A DNA stretch of 64,000 nt from Erythrocercus mccallii (Eukaryota > Chordata > Aves > Passeriformes > Dicruridae), in NCBI GenBank assembly GCA_013397435.1, contig VZRG01000296.1, positions 549,633 through 613,632 of the forward strand, given 5' to 3'. Positions 47,713 to 60,240 of this stretch are shown here, one piece after another. The stretch's first letter is position 1. Each line of letters begins with the position of its first letter. The notes below the pieces were generated by a model. The model was given only the letters and a program-made list of their open reading frames with translations. It made no database searches and had not been told where the DNA came from. A program made the position numbers and the translations under genes.

Positions 47713-50038
47713 GCAATTCAGATTAAATATAAGTGAAATCTTAGCTGTGTAAGTATAGCCTTACAAAGGACCCTCAGCAAAACTGTGGAGAAACTCCTAT
47801 CACTATTATATCAAATGTTATTTTCACACCATATACAGTGCTTTCTCCTTCAGTTAAGGTATCAGCATTTTCAGTTTTCACCTGTGTCTGTCTGGACTTA
47901 TATTAGTAGAAAGATCCAAGAATGATACAGAATGCACATTTTCATGTTGTAGAGACTAATAAGAAATGAAATGCTTTTTTTAAGCCACAGGATGCTTCTT
48001 ATTAGGACTGATGAGAAAAAGGAAATTATTTCCCTTTAATTTTTTTTTTTTTAAATAACCCCTAATCAAAACAAAAAGGCAAGTCCACAAATTTTTTTGG
48101 TTAAGAACTGATGGGAAATTCCATTTTAGAAAACTTTAGTGGAATTCTTCAGCTTTCCAACTATGGCCATGGAAACATTTTATCAATTGGGAGAAAGGGA
48201 AATGAGCAGGAACTTTCCAGAGTGGAATCTCGGCAGTCATCATTTTGGTTTTTCTAGAAGGAAAACTACTAGAATTTTTTTTTCCAATTACATGTTTCAG
48301 AAGTGCTTTATTTATTGTTATGTCAGTCACAGCTGTCCACTCTCAGAATTCCTCCGTCGCACTAAGGGATGGACATGGATGCAAGTTTATTTTCCAAACT
48401 GCAATTAGATTTTCTTGGTTTATTATGTTTGTTATTGTGCAAACCTCCAATAACATGCAGTTTTCCTTGTGTTCTCTCCCCTTCTAACCCTTAAACCATC
48501 TGTTTTTCATTGCTTTTGGTCACCACATTTGTGTAACTCAGCCTTAGTAGAATCTCCAGTTGTGTGTTCCTTTCTTTCTGTAGCTTTTCTTACCTTGCAA
48601 AGGTAACAGCTTCATCACAGCAGTTCAAAAATATGGAAAAAGATCATAAAGACTTTTCACTGTGGTGAATCAGGAGTTTCACAGCATTTTAAATACTGGC
48701 CAATCTTAAAACTCTTTGTCATCACAATATAAGTCATTAACTCCCTTGCAAAATGTAAAAATATTTTTGTCAAATTCCAAAATTATCAACAGAGGTTAGT
48801 TATATCTCTGGCGCCCAAAAGGTGGTATTGTTTAGTTAGCAGTTTTTAAAACCCCAGAGATAAACTACTTGCAAGTTACAAATGGTTTAAGGTAAATCCA
48901 CATTAATAGATTTAAACATGAGTTAAGAAATACAAAGTAACATAGATATATCATAGTAAAATTGGTTTTAAATTATTTTTCTCTCATCTTTTGGTGCTTA
49001 TTGATCAGTGGACGTATTCTGTCCCCATAACGATATTCTTTTCTTTTTTTAATGTCAGAAATGAAGTTCTAATAATTTGGATTTATCGTTTCACTGTCAA
49101 ATCAATGCCTTGTATCTATCAGATGTCAAAATGATGATTAAAAGTATGGTGTATTCTCTAATGCAAGTGTTTTGGCCAGCATTATACTTTTGTTCTTTAA
49201 TAGAAGCCACTGGTCATAGATGTAGTAACTGAGTGACTGAAAAAATGGGATACCTTTCTGAAACACTGAAACACTCATTTAGGAGCTTGCCATTTTTCAT
49301 ACCTGAGAAAATAGTATATTTGAGCAGCTGATATGATTCTTGAAGTGCAATTCCTTCAGCTGTTTTTAACATGTAGGTTTGTGTCGGAAGAACACTTTTA
49401 CCATTGTTTAAGAGTATATATATCTACATTTAAAAAAATTTTGAACAGAATGGCAGGAAAATGTTCAAAACTTGAAACTCAGATCTTCACACATAGATTC
49501 TTTTATAGAAGGAATCAGTGGTTTTCTTAGTTTGAGGGAAAAATAAAAATAGAGTCATACATGATTGAAAAGGCATCTTTTGCTTGCCTAGTTTAACAGA
49601 AAGCTCACAGAAAATGTAAATTTACTCACTAACATTCAACTCATTGAAAGAAGAACTTCAAAGTCAAACTGAAGCATTTAAAAATCGACTTATTATGCAA
49701 GGGCTCTTCCCTTTGCTTTTCTTTTTCTTAGCAGGGGAACAAAACACTTGGTAATCTGCTGCCATTAGCTTTTAAATTCCCTACCACTGAAATGTTAAAA
49801 TATATTATAAAAGAAAGATTCTAAAATTGTTCCAATTTCCTGTTTTTCCAGTCAAGTATGGTAGATTTTTACTGCTTTTAGTGACAAAACATAGCAAGCA
49901 GAGCTGTTTTGGAAATCAAATTAAATTTTGATTATTCTTTTTTATCGGAAAATGGCTTCTTAGGCTCAGAAGGGAGTCTCTCTTCATAAGGAGACACTGC
50001 ACAGAATAGCCAGTAGCTCAGAAAATGAAGAACATGCA
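47713..50038. other. Gene-free AT-rich DNA
   Basis: Unique sequence with short T-runs. Nothing supports a gene or repeat family. Confidence 0.5.
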
Positions 50039-50144
50039 CTTCCCCTTCCCCTTCCCCTTCCCCTTCCCCTTCCCCTTCCCCTTCCCCTTCCCCTTCCCCT
50101 TCCCCTTCCCCTTCCCCTTCCCCTTCCCCTCCTTTTTTTTTTTT
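50039..50144. repeat. (TTCCCC)n hexanucleotide repeat followed by a T-run
   Basis: About 15 perfect TTCCCC units at 50,040-50,130, then CC and 12 T. All 106 bases are pyrimidine on the + strand, so the minus strand is GGGGAA repeated. Four-G runs spaced by AA can form G-quadruplexes, and the mirror symmetry also permits triplex DNA. Confidence 0.97.
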
Positions 50145-51471
50145 GTTTTACCCGCCATAGTCATGTAGAATAGTAAAAACTAAAGCACGTCAGTATTAGA
50201 AATCTTATAGGTTTTCCATAGAAGTTAATAATCACTGGAATAATTATGATTATGGTGTACAATTTCAGTGTCCACAAAGGGAAATTCCCTTTTCTTCACT
50301 AATGATCCTTCACCTCAGGAGACTGGGCAGCCCAAGATCTTTTAGTACTATTAAAGACTGAGGAAAAAATACTTTGAATGCCTCCACCTTTGCTTCATCC
50401 ATATTATTCAGATTACAATCTTCACAGGAATCAGTTCAATGTTTTCCTTTCTCTATTAACATACTTTAAAAAAGGATTGAAACTTTCTGCTGTTGTGAAA
50501 CAGGGCTGATGCTGTGCAGGGACATATGATAATATTCTTAATAAGCATGGTGCCTCCTGGACAAAAGGCCCTAAAATTATTTATGGTGCTTGTGTAAACC
50601 TTAAAGGATTATGAATCTCCTGAACTTTTGCACAGCATGTGCTAGAAAACTGCAACACATTAAGAAAGAGTACTTGAATATATGAATGCAGACTTCATAA
50701 TTTACTTTTCTGTGGAGTTAGTTCTACTGAAATTGTGCACGTGAAGTGAGTTCTATATGTACAACTTTGCATCTGATGCCACTGAGTGTAGGTTAAACAA
50801 ATGTAGTCAGAGTCAAAATGAGTACAAAAGAGTACAAAACCTTGACATTGTCCAAAAGCCATGCTTGAGTCTTGCCTCAAGTGTGCTGTGGCAAGTCACT
50901 CTTCATAGGTATTTATACAAGGAATCTACTGCCTTTTGTGCTGGTAGCCCAAAGACAGACACGTGTGCTACCGAAGTGAGTGTGAAGCACTTGGCCTTTT
51001 CTCAGACTGTATCTGCTTATTGCTGTGAGGATAGATAATCTCTGGAAAATAATGAGAAAACAATTAATCTATTGCAGTAAGGACTTAGGGCAGAAGACAG
51101 CCAACTGTTGCGTATCTGCAGGATCACTAAGAAAATATGTCTTAATGATTTAATTACTTTTCTCATCTGAGTGGATATTGTAATTCTGATTACAGAAGCT
51201 GAGGATGAACACGCTTAAAACTAATAAATACAAAGTGCATTCATCTGAAATGAGCATCATCAGCACTCACAGTGAAATTTCATTTATGGGCATTGTTTCA
51301 TTAAATGTAACCTCTAGCTTATTACAGGCACATTATTTTTCATTTTTTATGCATGATATCATTCCTTTATTTAAACAGACCATGGTAAATATTTTATGAA
51401 ACAATTAAAGGAACAAATAATAAATTTTTACATTAAAAATGGATCTGTGACAGTGTCAGGCAACTAAAATG

Positions 51472-51496
51472 CAAACAAACAAACAAACAAACAAAA
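51472..51496. repeat. (AAAC)n microsatellite
   Basis: Six consecutive AAAC units. Confidence 0.88.
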
Positions 51497-52351
51497 GGGT
51501 GGAATTATGTTGCAATCTGTCATAAATTCTCCTGGAGTTTAATCTGTGATTTGCCCACTGTTACTCTATTTCTCATTCAGTTGGTCTATTATTATGAGAT
51601 GTGTAAAATGGTAGAAATATATGAGGTACCTTGGGGTAGAATGTGATGATCTTGTTCTACCCAAACTTTAGAGGATGCTAATTGTATGCTGGGCTTTTTT
51701 CCCCCAAAGCCGTGTTTCATGTATTTAATTTCTTGTATTTAATTAGAGATTTTTAACTTTTGAGGTATTTGCTGTGCACAATGGCATGTATTTTTAAGAA
51801 CCACATCCTGTGTACTGAGGCAATTGTGCAGATTAGCTAAAAGAGTCATTAAGCATATCTGCTTGCACAAAACTGTCATAATCCAGTCTCCTAGCAAATT
51901 TTTATGGCTGCTGGAAAAGGCAGGGTACAGATGGGGTGTTGAACTTTCAGCTTAGCTCCTCCTGTGAATCCCACGGACTTAAGCAACAGCTGAGAGAATT
52001 CTTCAATTTGAAATATCTGGCAACACAAAAGATAAAAAATTAATACAATGGCAAACCCCACATTATTTATGCAGTAGAAACTCCTACTAAATGTACTGAG
52101 AGTTCAATACAGTCCTACTGAAATCAGAAGAAAGATTCCCCTTGACTTCATGAGGAGCTGGATCAAGCAACTTATTACTAAAGATGTGATTCTGCAGGAA
52201 GAAGAGCCAAATCTTCATCTCCCAAAGGGAGCGGTTGTGGTGATGATGGGAAAAATTCACTGTGCTCAGCAGCTTCCAGTGCTGCTCTGCACTTGAGAGA
52301 TTTGAGTCTTAAATGAATGAAACTCAGGAGACATTTTATCCCTGCCCCAGG

Positions 52352-52370
52352 AAAAAAAAAAAAAAAAAAA
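52352..52370. repeat. Poly(A) run of 19 bases
   Basis: An uninterrupted run of A. No retroposed body was recognised upstream of it. Confidence 0.9.
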
Positions 52371-55300
52371 GAATGACAGGATCCTAAATACACAGTTCTG
52401 AGTTTTAGCACTAATGTGCCATTGCCAGATATTAATTTTCAATTTTCTCCTTGCAGAAGGAGTAGCTTTGTCAGGGTCATGCCACACATAAATCATTTCT
52501 CTGCTTAAGCAAGGTCTTGTAAAGGCAGCAGTAATCAAGACCTTCTGTAAATTAGGGTTTCTATCTAAGGAATGCATTCTTATTTCAAATGACCCATTGC
52601 CAATTTTTTTCCCTTTCTTCTTTTGTTTTTAACATCTAAGTGATTTGCAAACTTCTTGCATTTCAAGGACATAATTAAGAATGCTGATTACATTGACATA
52701 ATTCTGAACTTCAACACTGAAGAATGTGAACACCACTGACTGCCTTTTAAATACTTCTGTCCCATTCTCTAAAAATAAACATAAGTGATAGAACTTGAGA
52801 AATAAAACAGGTCATGTTCCCTCCTCAAAAGGTGCTAGGCTGAGAATGTAGGTCTTTATGCATCAAGAAAATAATGTAGCTAGTAATATGTTGTCTTAAA
52901 AAGAGATAACCTGTGTTTATGACAAGGCTCAGGCTTGATGGCAGTAAAAGGATGCTTCTCTAATACCATTATTTTTTCAAAGTAATGATTTTTTTCAAAA
53001 AAATTTTTCAATTTTTTCAAAGTAAATGAATCACCACACACATTAATACATTCTATTTTTAAATGCAAGTCATGGCTCTCATTAATGCTGTTATTATGAA
53101 TTATGAAGACCTCCATCCGTTAGTTTGGTCACAATATTCTTAATTAATAGGTGACCTATCTTTAACCAGATATCATATTTTACATAGATTGTCTGGTGAT
53201 AACCTGAGACAAATACCAATGCATAATTAATTTTTAAAAAAATTAATTCTCAATATATGATGCTGTATGGATTCAAAACCAGAAAGATACTAATTAGAAT
53301 TTTGTTTTAATTAGCCTTGCATATGCTAAGTGTACTCTGCAGTCCTCAGTGCAACAGAATTGGTGATCAGGGGAATGGTTTAAAATTCCTGATGAGGTTA
53401 GAAAAACAGCTCAAAAGCAGTATGATTCCAGCGCTGCTCAAGAAGGATAACTGGAGATCCATTTTTCTGTAGCCTTTTTCCTGTCTCACAACTGTGATTC
53501 TAGAGCAGTTTCAAATTAGTAAAGAGGCTAAGGAGTGGAGATATTACTGCAGTGGTCTCCAGCTGCCAAGGAATCATGGAGAACAAGTACTGCTTTATCC
53601 AACTATGACTTAACCTTCCACTTGCAAGACATTGCAAGAGCTTCTATGTGTTCCAGTCTGTGAGTTTGCACTGGTAGACAATGAAGTTCTCTACAAGGAA
53701 ATTTCACATCAGCTGAATGCTCCAAGTTCATCTAAACCAACATTTATTGTGGTCCTGCATGTGACAGCAATTAGAGGGATTTTTTTTAGAAGTTGTGAAC
53801 AGCAAACCTATGGCAGATGGCAGAGCACCAAGCATGAATCTGGGTAATACATCAGAGGATCTTCTGCATATCTCCCAAACTTTTTGGTTCTGTTTTTTTT
53901 TTTTCTCCATGTCTCTTGATTCTTTCATTTTGTTTTCTTTTGTTTTCAAACATTGATAGGAACCTGAATAATTGAAAAATGTCACATTTTGCTGTTGTGA
54001 GGATCCTTGTCTCTCTGCCCTTGGGCTGTTTCCTTCCTTCTGTTATGTTCACAAAGGCCCTCAAGTGGGTCATGCAGTTTTTCTGTACTATTTGACAAAG
54101 GTTTGTGGTTTTGGTTTGTGGTTTTGAAAGCCATCAATAAAAGATGGATTTTGGCTTGTCTGTTCTGCTTCTTGCACCCTCTTACCCCCGATTGTGCTCT
54201 CTAGTCTGGATCTCCACCAGTTGTCCATGTCCCACAGACCAGCCCTGCTTACCCTCTCCTGTAGGGCAGAAACTGCTGAACACTGTGAGACTTGGATGCT
54301 GGCAATGAAAGCTGCATAAGTATCAAACTTTCAAGGAACTTTTCAGAAGTTCTCAATATCTGGCTTGTTAAGAGACTGTATAGTGGAACAGCTGTTCATT
54401 CAACATCATTCCAAAAAACTGAAGTAGGGAAACAATGGCTAACTTTTAGATAATAAGAACTTTCTGGGAGATCTTCAGTATTTTTAGATTTTTTTCTATT
54501 TTCTTTTTAACTCCCACTGAGCTTCTTCAAGGACTAGAAGTCTTAGTAATTATTCCAGGAAAGGGCTCTTAGTGCAGGGTTAGAAGTCCTCAGTAGAAAA
54601 CAAGGAAGTGCCATGCTAGCAAATTGACAATAGTGAAGAGTTACATATTTGGAATTAAAGTAAAACACTTTGTCATTCCTATTGAAGATTTCCATTCAGT
54701 TCCAAAGTAAGCTTATGTTATGAATAGGAAAAGCAATTTTTACACAGTTGCTCAAATGACAGTATTCTTGCAAGGTTTTTCTTTTGTATCTTCTTTCAGA
54801 AGGAAAATACATACTTTTTAATTTTCTGAGGAAACGATAGTGACTGAGGAATGGAAATATGAAATTTTCCTTTGGGTGACAGCATAGACTGTTCAAACAA
54901 AAATTTTTAATTTTATTTTTTTAATGACTATGCTTTGGAATTCCTATTTGAAAAAAAAAAGTCATTATTTTCCTATTTACTCACAAACAGATTCACCCGT
55001 TCTTCTTTTAAGTGATATTGTAGATACCAAGGGTAGCATAATATGGGTCTTTCTGTGCCCATTAAAATTTATCATATCAGAGCCAAGGGAGGGAAGAAAG
55101 ATTGTTTATTATATTAGCTTTTTGGCAAAAAAATGAAACCATGGTCAGATGCAATTAATAAATGTTACAGTGTCTGCTTGACCTTAAAAAATTTCAGTGT
55201 AATGTTATACCGTAGGGCCCAGCAATTCTAAAAACCTTTTTAATTATGGATCAGAAATATCATTACTGGCATCATTTTTGCTTTTAGTGTACAATAACAG

Positions 55301-55404
55301 CTTCCAAAGAAAGCAGTGTGTCAGTTCTGATGCAGAAGAACATTTGTCTGCTCTCATTTTTGTCACAGAAACACCCATAATATCATAAATTTGAACAGCA
55401 TTAG

Positions 55405-55670
55405 GTGATCATGGAAAGGGTTGGGTTGAAAAGGACCTTAAAGATCATCTTGTTTCACCCCCCTGCCATGGCAGGGACACCTTCTCCTACACCAGGCTGC
55501 TCAAAGCCCCATCCAACCTGGCCTTGAGCACTTCCAGGAATGGGGCATTCTGATCTTCTCTGAGAAACCTGTTCTGGTGGCTTACCAATCCCTGTTTGTT
55601 TTCCTAACATCACTCTAAACCTTTCCCCTTAAGTCTAAAAACTTTCCCCTTGTTCCATCACTATAATAGA
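55405..55670 (-). mobile_element. CR1 LINE 3' end, antisense
   Basis: On the + strand it shows the reverse complement of the CR1 terminus: GGGTTGGGTTGAAAAGGACC near 55,419, CCTGCCATGGCAGGGACACC near 55,463, CCATCCAACCTGGCCTTGAG near 55,509 and a diverged CCCCTTGTTCCATCACTA near 55,645. It is well conserved compared with the other copies here, except for the last bases at its 3' edge. Confidence 0.92.
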
Positions 55671-57126
55671 AAAGTAGGTCTCTACAATCTTCTTGCTGCT
55701 GCTCCATAAGTGATCCACCCACAGAGAGACGAAGAGAGAAGGCTGCCTCTTACCTCTCTATTTGATGTTCTGCCCTGAACTCCAACCTTTGGATCAGCAA
55801 AGATTTAAGGACTTGTTTCTTTGCTGTTGTGTGTAGTGGCTGCAGTATAAAGCCCTAAAGATTTCCTCACCTCCTGGTTCAAAAACGTGTGCATTTTGTC
55901 TCCATGAATCTTCTTGTCAGCCCTTGAAGAGGACAGCCAGCTCTGTGGCAGGCCAGGAGGTGACAGTCTTTGACTTCACAGCTTCTTTTGCTTCTCTCTA
56001 CTGTGCTCTTCATGAATATGTGTAGGAATGGAGAAAAAGGAGTTCATAACCTGAATTTTTTCTCACCTGAGGCTTTTTAGAGGACATGGCAATGTAACTC
56101 TTAAGATTGGCACAATGTAATGGCCAACTGATGTCCAAAACATGTAAGTTAAATGTACCAGTCCAGATCTAAACTCAATTACATGGCCAAAATATAATGA
56201 TATGTAATTTTTCAGAGGTGTGGAGGAGTCCAGCAGCTTATTGCTAACATGCATCACTCAGGTTAACAGTTTCTTTTTTTGATTATCAGACAGAATTGTA
56301 CTAGATATAATGGTGCAGCAAAGTCCAAACTATTTTTGTTGATTATGACAATAAAATTTTGTTTTAATATATCCATTACAGTTGAATGTAATAAGAACAA
56401 TTTAAAATTATGAGTGATTCACCAATAGGAAATAAAATTCAAAACACAGTGTTGGGTTTGACTATGCTAAGCAGAGGAAACTGTCTTTTAGTATAAAATA
56501 GCTGTCCTGTTCAGGTGTCACAATAAATTTGTCAGCTCCAATAAAATGTAGAAAATATTGTTTTTCTAATATTAAAGAAAGATGATGTCCATTTAAATTT
56601 GATTTTTCATTCATTTCTAATTGGCTTAAAATCCAGTTTAGTTATGTCTTTCATTCATAACTTGTTTAAAGGATTCTAATTCTCATAGATAAATAGGCAT
56701 CCTGACATTTTTCATTTTCATCCACCATTAAGTTTCTTATGGCTGAGGTTTCTGGTTGCGCATTGCCTTTCCACTGTGCTATCAACTTACGAAGTAACTG
56801 AGTTCAGATTGGATCCATTTATTTCATTCAGTACCTTATCTGCCTCTTTTTCCCACTTTTTTGAGCACTGCCGAGGGTCGTATTGAAAAACTATCTCCAA
56901 TTCCAACTGAAATCAACCAGGAAATGGCTTTATTTTACTTTTAGCTGCAACTGAAATCAAACAGGACTGCATCATTTCATAAAATGGTCATTTACAATGC
57001 AGTAGCATGTATGCTATGTTGAAAGCACCCTAAATTTCTTATATATGCCTGTTTTTCATTTCATTCATTTAGAATTGCTTGAGAAATAGAAAATATTGTG
57101 TAAAGTGCTGGTTTTGTCTGAAGCAG
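55671..57126. other. Gene-free DNA, no recognised feature
   Basis: Unique AT-rich sequence between a CR1 and an LTR fragment. Confidence 0.5.
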
Positions 57127-57505
57127 ACAATTTTCTTCATGGCAGCTGTTATGGGGCTGTTTGGGATTTGTGCTGAAAACAGTGCTGATAACACAGGGAT
57201 GTTTTCATTATTGCTGGGCAGGGCTTCCACAGAGTCAGAGCCATTTCTGCACCTCACCCCACCAGTGAGGAGGCTGGGGGAGGACACAGCTGGGACAGCT
57301 GACCCCAGCTGACCCCAAGGATATTCCAGACCATGTAGTGTCGTGCTCAGCAGATAAAGCTGAGGGGAAGAAGAAGGAAGAGGAGATGTTCTTATTGATG
57401 GGATTTGTCTTGCCAAGTGACTGTGACACTTGAAGGGGGCCTGCTCTCCTGGGGATGTCTGCACAACTGCTGGTCCATGGGAAGGGGTGAATCAATTTTT
57501 TGGAT
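57127..57505 (+). mobile_element. Partial LTR, same family as the 42.2-kb copy
   Basis: Begins inside the LTR at TTTTCTTCATGGCAGC near 57,131. It continues through GTGCTGAAAACAGTGCTGAT near 57,170, CACCAGTGAGGAGGCTGGGG near 57,260, CAGCTGACCCCAGCTGACCC near 57,297 and the TATA-like AGATAAAGCTGAGGGGAAG near 57,352. It stops near 57,505 before the poly(A)/U5 part. Both ends are therefore missing. No viral coding sequence is present. Confidence 0.85.
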
Positions 57506-60152
57506 AAAATAGACATTTCTGTATACAGGAAAGGGACTTTAGAAGGTACTTAGTACTAGGCTCTGAAGGGCAAAATAAATCAAAAGAGCATTCCTTTCAG
57601 TAGCACAGAGAGACTGAAAGAGCATGTCAGACAGTAGAGGCCGAGGTGTTTGGATGCATCAGTTTCAATAAGAGGGAACACTGAATGGGAGATAGGGAAT
57701 TAGAAATTCTTCACACTTTGCTTTTATTTGCAAATGCACTTTTCCAAGCATTGCTTTCAGAGGCAATTTGTAATATGTTTTCATTCTGCTTTAATCCTTA
57801 TCCAAGTTTTCAGTGATCCAGGAGAGTCATCAGGGTGACTTTTAAAATCTGTGGCTTGTTTTTGAAGATACAGGGCTTGTTCTGGTTTGCAAATATATAA
57901 CTTAATGGTATCTTTTACAAGAGTGATGAGAATGGAGCAATGACGGCAGGATAGATTTTCCTAATGCTGTGGGACTGCAGGAGGTTGGGAATTGTTTTTC
58001 TGTATTTCACCTGGTTCTTGTACTCCTTTTTTTGAACTTCCCATGGTAGTTATTGATAAGGACAGCCTAGAATATGTGTGCAGGGAAACTTGTCATTCTT
58101 GAAATTTATGACTTATGAAATGGGCTAAGCTTTGCCAATGCATTTTTTTTTAAATGAGGCTGGTGTTAGACATATTAGACATGTTAGATCAGTCTATTAA
58201 AGAAACTAGAAATCAATCAGCTATATTTTATGGCAGTTTCCATACATTCCTCTGTTCCTCTCATCTTTATCTTCACTTTTTAATGGAACTAATTTTGTTA
58301 AAAGGAGATACTAGGAAATTGACTCAATTATCTTGCATGAGACATTCAAGAATAGGGATGCTAAAGTAAAAAAGTATTATGTGTAGGTCTGGTAAACTGA
58401 TAGAAATGGTTTTAATATTTGTGTTAAAGATGAGACTCCTATTATGAAATGTAGAGAGTGAATATTAATTCACTGAGTGTTGTCTCAGGCTGTTTTCTTG
58501 TTAACAGTCCACTAAAGAACATGGCATTTCCCATCTGCTCATGAAATAGTCACCAGGTCTACCTCAGGAATGACAGCTGGCTCACTGTGCTCTCTGAAAT
58601 GTGTGTCCTGGATACAAACTGGCTCAGGACTGTCGAACGTTTTCATTTCTGACTTTTTGAAAGGTTTTCCATCCTATACTTGCTGTGTTCCTTATACTCT
58701 TTCACTGAGCATCTGGGGCTGTAAGGATAGAAAGAATGTTGACCTGAATCTCTACTGCAGTTCATGGCACCCCTCCAGAATTTTGGGCGCTTTCTGTGTG
58801 TGCCAGCAGGACAGAAGCATTATTTCAGTGACAGGGTGTCTTTGGCAAGGGCTGATATCAATATCCTTGTAGCCATTCTTTAGGGTCTCCAATATGCAGA
58901 GTAAACCTAGCAAGAGAGCATACACTCTATGCCATCAAATATCCTCAGGATCGGAATGGAAGACCTCCAAGGCTGTGGAATGCAAGAGGTCTGACAGCAT
59001 GTGCTATATCTCAAATAATTCCAAGATGCTCATATTGGCTCCCAGCTCTCTGTGTGCAACTGTGTGTTGGTGATGATAAAGGAGAGGAGGTTGGGGGAGG
59101 GTAATATATTTGTCTTTTGTGCATGATTTTCCTTCACTCATCCAATCCTGCCATTCATAAGCCATGAATTCACAGACACTTGGCATGAGCTCCTTGACTT
59201 CTGGCAAGGGTGTAGCACAGCAAAAGGAAAGATTACTGGAACAAAGCTTCATATTTCATAAGTGGTTTACAGAACATTAAGTGGAATATTTTGTTCCAGT
59301 AGATTTTAGAATTCCTTGCAAATAAAGCTGGAACCCAAAAGCAGTACAGTTTAGGTTTTAGAGACTTAGATCCCTTAACTCTTTTTACTGATTTATTTGA
59401 ATGAATTTCAGATTTTAAATTGCATCTCCTATAATGATTGAATGTACTTTCTGTATACCCAGTATTTATGGTGCAGCTGTTGGCAATGTTAATGTGAAAA
59501 GCACATCTCCTGAACATTGTCAAGCCCTTATTGTCACCTTTAGTTCCCTGGGAAATGGGGACAGAATTTTATTTCAGATTAAAAGGGAGAAAACTGTTAC
59601 CTTTCAGGGAAAACATATATTTATGTTTCTGGATGTCTCTAAAGTGACTCAGACAAGGAGACACATATTTGAGTTATTGTTACTAGATTTCATTATGCTT
59701 GGTGCCTAGGTGGCTATACTATATTTTATGCTGCAAAGTTTAGAGTTGTTTTGGAAGGGAAGAGAAGGGAAAAATTTCTCAGATCTTGATGAGGATGACA
59801 AAATGTAAATTCTAAGGGCAAAATTCAGAGGTGATGCCTCTGTTGAGAATGCAAGTTCTATTTTTCATGCATGACAGTTATTTAAATTCGGGCTTCGTCT
59901 TATCTATTCTCTCTTTTCCACCTATTTCTGCCTGTTTTTCAATGAGTAAATATGTCAAAATTGATGAAAAGTAGATGCTGGTATCCTATAGGAGATATGA
60001 ATTAAAATATGGTGGTAACAAATCTAGACTCAAACCCACCACACAGAGATCTGACTTCATAATATGTTTTAGATGTCTAATCAGTAAGTCTTCCTGAGGT
60101 AAATGTTTAAAGTGCTTGTGTGGTCAGTAGGCAAAACAGATGCTTCCGAAGA
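57506..60152. other. Gene-free DNA, no recognised feature
   Basis: Unique sequence. A few frames of 70-100 codons show no domain or splice context. Confidence 0.5.
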
Positions 60153-60240
60153 ACTCTAGTGGAAGGTGTCCCTGCCCATGGCAAGGGACCAGATGATCTT
60201 CAAGGACCCTTCCCACCAAACCTTTCTATGATTCTGTGAC
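60153..60240 (+). mobile_element. CR1 LINE 3' terminus, sense
   Basis: The last 88 bases of a CR1: CTCTAGTGGAAGGTGTCCCT, then CCCATGGCAAGGGACCAGAT, then CTTTCTATGATTCTGTGAC. It is severely 5' truncated. Confidence 0.9.

Larger units (their letters stand above)
50145..55404. other. Gene-free AT-rich DNA
   Basis: About 5.3 kb of unique sequence containing an AAAC repeat (51,472-51,496) and an A-run (52,352-52,370). No gene or RNA was recognised. Frames reach about 100 codons and lack domains. Confidence 0.5.

Noticed and set aside
47684..51496. Tandem repeats considered as a CRISPR array
   Set aside because: Units are short contiguous microsatellites with no spacers, in a vertebrate genome.
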